Position numbers and translations under genes: made by a program. The notes beneath the pieces were generated by a model. It worked only from the letters and a program-made list of their open reading frames with translations, was not told the DNA's origin and searched no databases. This document shows, one piece after another, positions 37,401 to 49,400 of a DNA stretch of 64,000 bases. Positions within the stretch are counted from its first letter, which is position 1. The number at the start of each line of letters is the position of its first letter. Origin of the DNA: Paragonimus westermani (lineage: Eukaryota > Platyhelminthes > Trematoda > Plagiorchiida > Troglotrematidae); the NCBI GenBank assembly GCA_008508345.1, contig QNGE01002656.1:1-64000 (forward strand), read 5' to 3'.

Positions 37401-40400
37401 AAAGCTCGTGCACACCACTCACCAATTAAGTCTTGCCTCTACCGTGTCAAAAATTTACAAGCAGCCTACAGATTCTTGTAAAAACCCGGTACCAAACTGG
37501 TTACTCGAAGGAAGGACAGAGCAGAGTTATCCTTATGGTGATGACATGAAGCAAGTAAGGATACATTGGTGAATCCCTCTTTACCGATATCATTTGTGGT
37601 TTAATACAGAATGTGTGATTGCACCCAAATGAACTTAAGTATAATCTCTTGCTTTCACAGTATCATAGAACTAACCGTACAATGCAAAACAACTTTACAA
37701 GTTGGCAGTCAACAAATTGTCTTCAAGAGGACTGTTGGAGATACCGGAAATTACAACTGGTATTTGCACTGCCGATTGCCCGTCGTTGATGAGATACGCG
37801 CATGACAATTCGCAAGCACTAGGATTCCATATGGATAATCTGTGGCATCTTATAGAGTATAACTCCAGTAAATTTACTCTTGAGCTGACGGCACTTGTCT
37901 TCGTAAATGTGGGTTGGTTTGTGTTTGAACTGAACGGAAGTCACCAACAAAGTTCTTTACGTTTGACCACAGTGTACTTCAATCGGCATGATATAAAGTA
38001 TTCCGTGAGAGTACTCTTCTGTATGTTTTGCAGTTGATCCCGATGGGAACCAAGCAGGATCCAGCGGCTGGTAAAACAACGAACCGTATGCTTACAACAA
38101 AGTTGGGGAATGGGAGATTGTTCGGTTCTAGTCCACTGTCGGACCAACGGTGAAACTAAGTACCTAAATAGAACGGACAAGGAAAACCGCATGAATCCCA
38201 CTGAAATGTGTCTGTTGGTACATTGAACAGCTACGCTCACGTCAAACAGTCGATTTTTCCAAGATCACAAACAAATATTACTAACCAGGCAAACAGCTGT
38301 ATGACCTATTGTCAAGAAAAACAAACAACCCATTGTGTACAGTGCACTACACATTTGGTTTTAATGGCACCGAGTTTGGATCAACGTCATTTATAAGTGA
38401 GGCAATCGATATAAACACAAAATATGCATGTAGGTATATAACGGATATCCCCTGGAACATTGAAAAACTCACACTATCTGGGGTTGTCGCAGTAGAATGC
38501 CCATTTAATGAGGTGTGACTATCGTAAGTAGGTCGTAGTTGGATGTAGCATCGAGGCATAAACAGCCATAGGTTATTTTTTATTAAGACGTCAACTGATC
38601 CAGTTCATAATCAAACGTTGTCATAATCGTGTACGCAGCACGTACTGAACGGACCTCTGTGTAGTCATAAACCTAGACTAGAATCTAAACCGAATCTGTT
38701 GTATAAAACAGTACTATAATCTGTCTTTAATCTCGTTTGTCCATTCTCATTCGTCGTTGACTTGCGTGAGCTCATTTGGTGATGTGCCAATTGTCCAATG
38801 CCCTTAATGGTAATTATCACTAAATAATGTTCGCTTTTTTCTTTTCTTGAGTGCTAATTGGTTGTGTGGTGTTCGTCATCACGCCGGATCACACAATTCA
38901 GTACATACCACCATCTGATCGCTAGCAAGCACGACTATTGCTGGGCTTATCTGGCTTCACCGACTGGTCCCAGGTGACGTCTGTTCCAGCCGATGATCAA
39001 CATCAGCTGCTGCCACACAACTCACCAATGAATTTAGAGCTGTACGTAGACATTCAATGGGGTTAGAGGTACAGTGATTCGCATTGACGATAAGTCTTCC
39101 AAAGAGGAGAGTTTGTTTCTCTCTTCATGCTCATTCGTCACATCTGTCAAAGATGTTAACTAGAGTACTTCTGTGGCTAACCGGAGGTTACTTTTCGAGC
39201 GAATGTGGAAACGTGTTGATCTCGCGGTACTTGCGTAAGTCCTTCAAACAGTGATCAATGTCAGATATTCTTACGCTGATGACTTCTGGATGTAGTCATG
39301 CGGAATACAACGTTAAAAATGGGTTGAAATACATAATGACTAGGTCCTACTAGAAGTGGCAATGGATTATATCCATACCACCCTGCCATCTAACATCATA
39401 GTGTTTCCATTTTACGGTACCCAGCGGCTGACCGTTATATTTAGCACTCATCCACATAGCCTACATCCACCCCTTCATCGATTCACACGATTGACAGAAG
39501 AGAACCCATAGTCAATGTGTGCTGAGAAGCCGAATCTATCGAAAGATCAGAGGCTTCCGCAGCAATTCAAGGTGCGACATTTTCACATACACATCATTTC
39601 ATGTTCATAGGGAGACCAGTGATCCAGATGTACATACATATATCGTAAATGTAGATAAAGAAATTGCCGTGTGTGCTGTGGGAAAGGAAAATTCAACATT
39701 CCCACTACCACATTTTCAGCAGATAGATTATTTAGTCAAATTGTGAATTTAACTGTACGATCAATTCCTTTACCAGATTTCTGGAATTAATAAGAAAACA
39801 TGTTAGGGATGGGAGAATAAGTAAACCGTATAAATGGATACGTACACAGATTTCAAAATGGGACTTAGCTGAGGACGGGAATATACAGTTATGTAGACGA
39901 GAATGAAGAGGGTGAGCGGACTTGGACGACTGTAAGTCACTGTGACTACAACGAGCACCACTGTTCTAGCTGGACAAACGCCTCATTAATCTAGAAAGAA
40001 GTCAAAAATCTGTAGCTGGAAGACCAAGAAAAATTACCGCAGAATATTTTATTCAGAAGAGGAGCACGTATGCATTCACGGGACAGAGGATAAGATTATA
40101 CGAGGCTGAAAATAAGTTTAAACGTAAAACATGAAAAGTCTTATAGCTTTAGTGAGAAACATTGTCAACATGATTAGTCCCTAACAATCTGTGGTTCAGA
40201 GTAACACCTACATGCTCAACAGACTTGGATTTAGGAAGAAATTTGTTTTCAACTTCTATTCGGGACAAGCATCAAAAAGTTGCCTGTTAACAGCCTATTC
40301 ACAAGAGAAATATAAAACATTACTACATTTGAACGTATTGAACGGTATGTATATACATGTATGTGTATAAAACCTGAACACAAGATGTGTACACAGAGTA

Positions 40401-43400
40401 AAACAGACAGACGGGATTAGAGGACAGAGCTACGAATACAATAAATGCATGCAATTAAGATAAAGTTATTGTAACTTAATATGCCTGGTTCGGTAAATCG
40501 ACTACTTACCAGGACAGCTGCAATGTCGACATAAGTTATTTGCTTACTTGATAGCTTTTCAGCAATTCTCAGAATGTATTCCTCTGACTGTCACTATAAC
40601 GAACGGAGTGTTTTTAAAGAAGCTGCTCAGAGTCTCATTTCCAGCATATGGCTGGCGGCTGAATGGGCTGGATTTCGCTCCTCTGCCGGTAAACTTATGC
40701 TAACAATCTTCTGCTGTGCACAAAGTTATTTTCGAACGTGCTCTTAGACCTGCATGTTCGATGGGCGACTAGCCTTTTCAACGTAGTAACAGTCGTAACT
40801 ACCTGACATAGTCATGCCAAGCGTACAGGCGGAGGTCTTCGCTATTCCTCTACGGAAACCTGGATACGGCCTAACATCACGGGGACCGTGTGACCAGCCA
40901 TATCAGTGGCTGGAAGCTCTTCCAAATGCAACCGCTTTGCTGTCGGTGGCAAGATTACATCTTTAGCAGATTACTAACAATTTTATATTTTCCAAGTTGA
41001 ACATCACTCATATTTGATCGCAGCCTCCGCATTCAAACAGACTGTCCAATCGACCCCTTTCGAAAAGAAACACTAGACTCGAGTTTCGGTCTTCTTATAG
41101 CTCGTCAGCGGTGCGTATCTTTTCGACGACCAGCATAAGAAGTGCGGCCACGCTTTCGTGAGACAACCGTGTGGGCCGCTGCGTCATTCACCGCATACTA
41201 GGCGCGATCAGATCACCATACGACAAGCCAAGCGACAAACACCAATCACAAATGCTGTTCATTCTGAAATTAGCCGGTTCCCCGACTACCCATCAGTAAT
41301 CGGAAATATCGTTCAGCAGGTTTATTGAGGTCGGAGATTTCGGCCTGTCTCGGAAGTCATAATCACGGGGCTATCGATTGGAGTTAACAGGACAGTTACT
41401 GTGCCTGTTCTCAAGACGATCGTGCAATCAGAGTATTATCGACAAGCATGTGTAGCTTGGCGTTCACGTATGGTGGTCTGATCGCGCCTAGCATGCGGTG
41501 AATGACGCAGCGGCCCACACGGTTGTCTCACGAAAGCGTGGCCGCACTTCTTATGCTGGTCATCGCAAAGATACGCACCGCTGACGAGTCTAGTGTTTCT
41601 TTTCGAAAGGGGTCGATTGGACAGTCTGTTTGAATGCGGAGGCTGCGATCAAATATGAATGGTGTTTGACTTGATATCAACCAAATATCCGACTGCTCAT
41701 CGGAGATCCCATACTTTTATTTGTTTCCCCTTTTTATATCGTTCCTACTCATCGACCCGGAATTAACTTTATCATTATCAGAAGCAAACGCAACCCGAAC
41801 AGTAATACTGGCGAGTTCTTTGAATTTGCTCATTTTGTCCATATCTACGTATGGTGGGCTTTGTTTCATGTGAACATCTCTTGATAACCATGCTTACTGA
41901 CTTTGGTCTTTGAATTAGTTACCCTGGGGTGATTCGCGACGTTCGAAATTAGATGACCAAAGTAGTGAACAGTTCTTTTCAAATGAATGGATCACAGCAG
42001 CACCAGACCACAGTCTGGACGCAGTCGTTGACTCCATTCATCAGCATCCAACCGGAGTGACGAAATCACAATATCAGAAAAGACGGATTGCAAACAAAGG
42101 CCAAGACAGTTCATCAACATATCTTCAGGTAAGTTCAACATTCATATTCACCAATTTGGATATATTTTGGGAACCATGCTCAGTGGCCGATATACAGCAG
42201 GACACCTTTGTATAAAACTGACGAAATGCCCAGTTGCCTATGCAGATTACGCATTCCACTTGATTGATTGCTTAATTAGTCGATAATTGATTAATTGAAT
42301 AGTTGATGTTCGCCTGTCCTTGCCACAGCCGGGATTTGAACTCCGGTCACGCGTTCATAAAGCAACCGTGTTGACCACTGCGCCCCCAATTGACCTCTTA
42401 TTAGGCACGACCAAACCAGCAAATCTGAACGCTCAACCACTTTCGCCTTGGCAAGGATATGCACTACTGACGAGCTCTGATGAGAGCGAAACTCGAGTCT
42501 AGTGCTTCTTTTCGAAAGAGGCTGGCTGGAAAGTCTATCTGAATGCGAGGGCTGCGATCAAATGTGAGTGATGGTCAGCTTGAAAACAAGCCAAATCCCC
42601 GACTACTCATCAGTAATCGAAAAGAAGAACTGTTGGTTTTCCCGTAGTACTAGAGACAGGTCATGCTGTTCTCTAGTTTTACTGTACCACTTGTGAACTC
42701 TGTCACGAGGTTATATAGCTCTGTCGTCAAAACACTAAGCGGCATATGGCACTTTTCAGCTTTTGGGCCCCATTAGTGGCGTATATTTACTTCCGGTTAA
42801 TATATATTGCTGTCATTTGGTTCCTTTAAGACGCTGAAAATCACTTAAAATGCCTACGACGAGAAGCACCACATTAAATTCTGCCTTAGGAGAAACAACT
42901 AGTAATAGTGAACCTTATTTTCATACTCTACAGATGAACCTTGAATAGCATGTGGATAGTCCTGGATCCCATTACCCAGGACCAGCCGTATTTTTGTTAC
43001 CAACAATGTTGATTCCCGCCCCCTCTTTCAGGATGAGTAAAGTAAAAACGTCGGTGTCTACCTTATATTATATCAATGTACAAGGACCTAACGTCATATT
43101 GGCAAGATAGTACTCAAAACTAAGGTTGCCATTTTTCGTGCATTACTCGGAATCGGCTGAATCTATTGAGTAGAGAAATCTATCATTAACCGCTGGAAGT
43201 ATGCATTCCAACATTATCATCATGAAAATAAATGAATAACAAAATATTAATGTCCAATCCATGTACTCACAAACTGGTTGAAATTTTGCTTGCGGTCTTG
43301 TTAACGCAAAGTTAGTTTCCTTGAACGTGGTGACAGCACACACCGTAAAGCAGTCTCAGTTGTTATAATTCATTCCCAGCTTACGGCTATTTTGTGGGTC

Positions 43401-46400
43401 TCCATGATCAGGGAACGGTTCATGTACCCCCTGTTTTTGAGGTAGGTTTGGGAGGAACTCTGTGGAATAATATTTGGATCGAAGTTCTTCTGACGTATTT
43501 TTTGAAAGCTGATTGGATTTACGCCTGTGCTCAAACTGTACGTGTGATTGACCCCCCATTTCGGTTCATTGAACTTTTATTAGATTATATCATTGCGGGA
43601 ACACCACGGGTAAATCTGAAACCAATCACCGCTGATGGTTAATTTTATTCTAAAGAGGGTGTTCCAGAAAATGTCGACGAATCCAACAGGTCAGCTCATT
43701 CTCATGTGTAGTAAACCATTTTCACTGTCCACCACTGTCTCATTACCACCATCATGGACATCAATAAATAACTGGTCCTGGCTGCCGCTAAACAGCCAAA
43801 CAACCATTAAGGAAGGAACAAGTACGGGGGGACGAAGAGAACGGGGAATAAGGTCAACTTGATTAATAAAACAACCACGTTCGTAATCAAACATTCAAAA
43901 TCAAGGTGTCTGTAACTTGAAAACAAACAACCAAGCTATGAGTTAAAGTGTGCCTTCGTCAACAAGACAGCTTCCTTGAGTCGTTCACTGCATCGCACCT
44001 TCAATTGGATAACCCGATGAACTAATGGCGAATTTCACTTCACTGAGTCCGATTGACCGCCATCTCACCCAACGTCTCCAACCACCGACTCTGTGAGTCC
44101 CGAGTGCCTCAGCCTGCGAGACAAACTCGACCTACAGTGGCCAATGCCTCGACGAATGACTTCACTTCCCTACACCACGTCACCATTTGTCCACCCCACA
44201 CCGTACGCCAGTCAGCCGCTGAGTCGACAAAGAGCGCTCGCTGTGACAGACGACTAACTAGCGTCCTCACTTCATGGCCTCATCACTAAGTCTGTGTACG
44301 GTTAAAGACGGAACGACAAAGTTCGGTTGACACTGTCACAATCATTTACATTACTTATATGCGGTGAATTCAGGCTTGGATAAGAGATGAAGTTAGGGAA
44401 GTAGAAACCACTTTTGTTTCAAGGAACATCGTCAAACTCTTCAACCATATCCGTGGTACTGGTTCCAAACCACAGTCTGTCACTGAGGCTCTTAGTGAGG
44501 TAGACGGTGCACACGTCCACACTAAGTCCAGAAGGTTAGACCGGTGGCTGGAACGATTTGACGGCCAAACCAGCTGGTCTACTGTTTGTGTAATGTTTTC
44601 ACCACAAACTTTCATTACAACACGTGGGGCAGCAGATTTAGCATCACCCACCAAGACTGAAGTCCGCAACTGCATTCCGGTTCTCAAAAGTAATAGGCCA
44701 GCTGGAGCACATGAATTCATGTCANAAAACAACCACGTTCGTAATCAAACATTCAAAATCAAGGTGTCTGTAACTTGAAAACAAACAACCAAGCTATGAG
44801 TTAAAGTGTGCCTTCGTCAACAAGACAGCTTCCTTGAGTCGTTCACTGCATCGCACCTTCAATTGGATAACCCGATGAACTAATGGCGAATTTCACTTCA
44901 CTGAGTCCGATTGACCGCCATCTCACCCAACGTCTCCAACCACCGACTCTGTGAGTCCCGAGTGCCTCAGCCTGCGAGACAAACTCGACCTACAGTGGCC
45001 AATGCCTCGACGAATGACTTCACTTCCCTACACCACGTCACCATTTGTCCACCCCACACCGTACGCCAGTCAGCCGCTGAGTCGACAAAGAGCGCTCGCT
45101 GTGACAGACGACTAACTAGCGTCCTCACTTCATGGCATCATCACTAAGTCTGTGTACGGTTAAAGACGGAACGACAAAGTTCGGTTGACACTGTCACAAT
45201 CATTTACATTACTTATATGCGGTGAATTCAGGCTTGGATAAGAGATGAAGTTAGGGAAGTAGAAACCACTTTTGTTTCAAGGAACATCGTCAAACTCTTC
45301 AACCATATCCGTGGTACTGGTTCCAAACCACAGTCTGTCACTGAGGCTCTTAGTGAGGTAGACGGTGCACACGTCCACACTAAGTCCAGAAGGTTAGACC
45401 GGTGGCTGGAACGATTTGACGGCCAAACCAGCTGGTCTACTGTTTGTGTAATGTTTTCACCACAAACTTTCATTACAACACGTGGGGCAGCAGATTTAGC
45501 ATCACCCACCAAGACTGAAGTCCGCAACTGCATTCCGGTTCTCAAAAGTAATAGGCCAGCTGGAGCACATGAATTCATGTCAGCAATTTTCAAAGAAGTT
45601 GGAAGGAATTTATTGAGGGTCTAAGTGCGGTTGTTTCAACTTGTGTAAATGATTGATAACACCCCTCCCCCTATTGAGCTCACTCGATAATAACTCCCAT
45701 GCTCAAGAAGGGAATTAGAGGCTGTTGTGAATATCATAGGGAAATTAGCACGACCTCAGTCATTACTAGGGCTCTAACATCCATCATACTCCATCGACTC
45801 ACTGTGGCTTGGGAGGAAAGCATTAGTAAAGAACAGGCAGGATTTCATCCCGGGCGGGGATGTATTTGTCAAGTTTACACTCTTCGCCAAATTCTGGAGC
45901 AGCGTCATGTATATCNNNNNNNNNNNNNNNNNNNNNNNNNNNNNNNNNNNNNNNNNNNNNNNNNNNNNNNNNNNNNNNNNNNNNNNNNNNNNNNNNNNNN
46001 NNNNNNNNNNNNNNNNNNNNNNNNNNNNNNNNNNNNNNNNNNNNNNNNNNNNNNNNNNNNNNNNNNNNNNNNNNNNNNNNNNNNNNNNNNNNNNNNNNNN
46101 NNNNNNNNNNNNNNNNNNNNNNNNNNNNNNNNNNNNNNNNNNNNNNNNNNNNNNNNNNNNNNNNNNNNNNNNNNNNNNNNNNNNNNNNNNNNNNNNNNNN
46201 NNNNNNNNNNNNNNNNNNNNNNNNNNNNNNNNNNNNNNNNNNNNNNNNNNNNNNNNNNNNNNNNNNNNCACTCGGGCTCAGTGTTATTGTTGTTTGACTT
46301 AGTTTTCTATGAAGTGAGTGTACTTAGTGACGCGGGGTAGTGAAGGCCGTGAGGAGGCTGTCTTGTCGATGACACTTTACTTCCACTCCTAGCTTGGTTG

Positions 46401-49400
46401 TTTGTTTGCAAGGTGTGGATGCCTTGATGCTAAATGCTTGAATATAGACGTGGTTGCTTTCAGTAGTTAGGTTCTCTCCTCTCTCCTTCTATTTTCTTCT
46501 CTATTCTCGTAGTCTTTTGTTTTTTACTTCGTGGTTTCGTGACAGCCAAGCATCAGTGTGAACCACTGGTATTGCAGTTTATGATGATGATAATGGCTTT
46601 GTCGTTAATCGTACTGTCAAGTTAGAACATTGTCCTGCAGCTGCCTATCCTAACTCCGTGGGGCGGTTCGTCTCGTCTAGCTCACACATGGATAATGTAA
46701 AACAGGATGGACTTGTAGACTTTAGGTGCTTGCTCCACGGTATATTTGTGGAAATCTGAATTCTGTGACTGAACGCTTGCTCTGAGCGTTTCACTCCAGC
46801 CGCCAGACTTCATGGCTACCCTCTAATTGTTACACAGGTTGCCACCATTCGAACTTTCCAGATTTTTCTTGCTTTCTTCTATCCAGCCTCTCGGGCGATT
46901 ACGACGACGGCGGAATTTTACGTTGGTCAAAATATCGAGACGTCTGTATTTATCAACAGACGGACGACTGGTTCACCGGCTGAGATCCTTGTGGGCACAT
47001 CTTCGAGCTCAGTAATGGCCACATAAGTCCGAAGCTCCGCTTGCGCAACTGTGGTGGTATTAGTCTGCACCAATGACATCTAGTCATCCGGGTGCAATTG
47101 AGGCGGTTTCGTTCAACTCTTGAACCTGGAGCATCGGTGTCATTCGAACTTGTACGAGCCAGACGGTCTTTGTGTCTCTCGTTCCACCCGTTTACACCTC
47201 AACTGTATGATCTCGTTCACTTTCGAAGTCCAGATAGGCCTCTTCACACATCCCAAACTGACACCGATATATCTTAATCTGGCGGTGTTAAGTTTCGTAA
47301 AGAGATGTGAGGCTTATTACACCAGATTGGACTTGGGTTTCATCAATAATCATGCTTACCTAAAGCAAGCTATATTAACGAGTAAATGGGTGTAGGGTTG
47401 CACAACGGATTGTGACTGAAGAAATCCATAATGATCTGCAAGATCCAGGAATGCTCGTAAAAAGAATGGATTGGACGAACTCCTCAATAGGAGTTCGACT
47501 AATGATTTCTGAAAGGCTACGGTCATTCGGTGTCGGTAACCTCACTAATTTGGTGTCAGCCTTGTGACAAAGCCGGATTGTATTCCGGTGTGGCGTCGGA
47601 TTTAGTTGTAGCAAGTGCCAGCGTTAAACGAATTACTTAAATATGTGGCGCGTTGAAGCAAACAGGCTACAAGCTGAGCCGAGCCGGCCAAACAGGAAAA
47701 CTGAGGCTTTGACATCAATTGTATTCCTTCATTTTACTGGTGTTTCTTGTCTATAAAATGACCCACGGAAATCCAAAAAAATGGAAATTTTCCTTGTCTC
47801 ACAAGTTGTGCCTTCGATTTCATTTCAGAAGTTAGTAACTGTTATCAGTACTGTAAAATTTTCACATATCTCCAACGGAGACCGTGAAAAGAGAGTAAAT
47901 TTTGCGTAGGTTGCCCGCATTTCACAGCTTCAAGTACAGAAAAAATTAACTTTAACCAGGGCTGCTGACGTTAGATTTCACCAGTCATTTTATCTTCATA
48001 GCGTGCACCTGCCGAAGTTGAGCACAATAATGTTCTGATCAAAGATATTCACCACAATTAACCACGTTTGATTTTCGAATGGAATCCTCACAATATCCCT
48101 ACCAACCTTCAAAACAAGGTGATTGTGACTTTAAATTCAGAGTTTCCGGTCTCTATGACTTCACCTTCGTTTCCATTCACAATATGATACAGAATGGTTC
48201 ACACACACACAGAAGGCAGAAGTTGAAACATTTCAAAAGTGACCCGTGTGATCGTCCTAGTAAAAGGTACTTGATGAAAAGGACGCTTTTGTAGTTACAG
48301 TCTTAGTAAATCGTACCTGACTGCAAATTTGGAACATTGATTTTGAAAGGTTCTTGTATGATGGAGTTAAAGAGCTTGCGTCCATACCAAAGTACAGTTA
48401 GAATTGCTGCTTCACGTTGGCATATGTTACGATACTACTTTATATGTAGCAGTCGACAAAACTAACAAATAACACTTCTGGACTTAAAAACCAACACCAC
48501 TCACCCAGCTGATTATGGCAGTGCCTTATATACAGAAGCAATTCACATGTGACATATTCTTTATTTCTCGTTAGTTACTGTGTGTAGTGGACTAGAATCC
48601 AGCTGAATGTCCACTGTACTTCGGAAAGAGGCGTAGGTCGTTTAACTTTCTCCAGCGTTTTTTAAAACCATCGTCATTGTCAACATCAATGACGGCGCAG
48701 AATTTGTGGCGAGTATTGAGCAGAGGAATCTAGTGAGTCTGAGATGCATAACGGAAGTAATTAGCAGATAAGTTTCTGATGAGTAGTCAATGATTTGTTT
48801 GAGCTGTCAGGTGTGAGGTGAATAGCGCAGTGGTCAACACGGTCTCCTCATCCGAGGCGCGACCGGAGTTCGAATCCCGGCCGTAGCAACCATATATGCA
48901 CTACTGACAGGCTCCATTCAGAGCGAAACTCGAGTCTAGTGCTTCTTTCCCAAAGATGCTAGCTAGAAAGTCTATCTGAATGCGGAGGCTGCGATCAAAT
49001 GTAGGTGATGGTCAACTTGAAAATAATTTGCTGTTTTAACTCTGACGTTTGTTGTTTCTGTCGTAAAATGTGTGGTCAAAATACATACACTACGAATGGT
49101 AGCAACCACGAAAACCACTGGAATGCCTCCGTGAATCTTGGTCAGTTAACACCTGCTAAATGTTTTACCGCAACTTATATTGTTTAAGTTGACCATCACT
49201 CACATTTGATCGCAGCGTTCGCATTCAGATAGACTTTGCANTGAATGCGAACGCTGCGATCAAATGTGAGTGATGGTCAACTTGAAAATAAACAAAATCC
49301 CCGACTACTCATCAATTATATTGTTTACTTGACAAATCATTCTGTGATCAGCCTTGGGGATGAAAAAGTGGCTTGCAAGCACATACTACTCTTTAAACAT

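Noticed and set aside
43394..43642. 82-codon + frame running through the donor at 43,442
   Set aside because: Only the part before the GTAGGT donor is plausible as an exon. The remainder shows no similarity and looks intronic.
44370..45593. Duplicate 120-codon minus-strand frames
   Set aside because: Shadows of the RTE-like + strand coding sequence, duplicated with it.
45699..46340. Long frames of 130-213 codons across the N run
   Set aside because: Mostly unknown bases. Only the first ~70 codons are real sequence and belong to the RTE-like RT.
48815..48895. A tRNA gene
   Set aside because: Box A and box B are good but the cloverleaf is imperfect and it is fused to the SINE body, so it is a SINE head.
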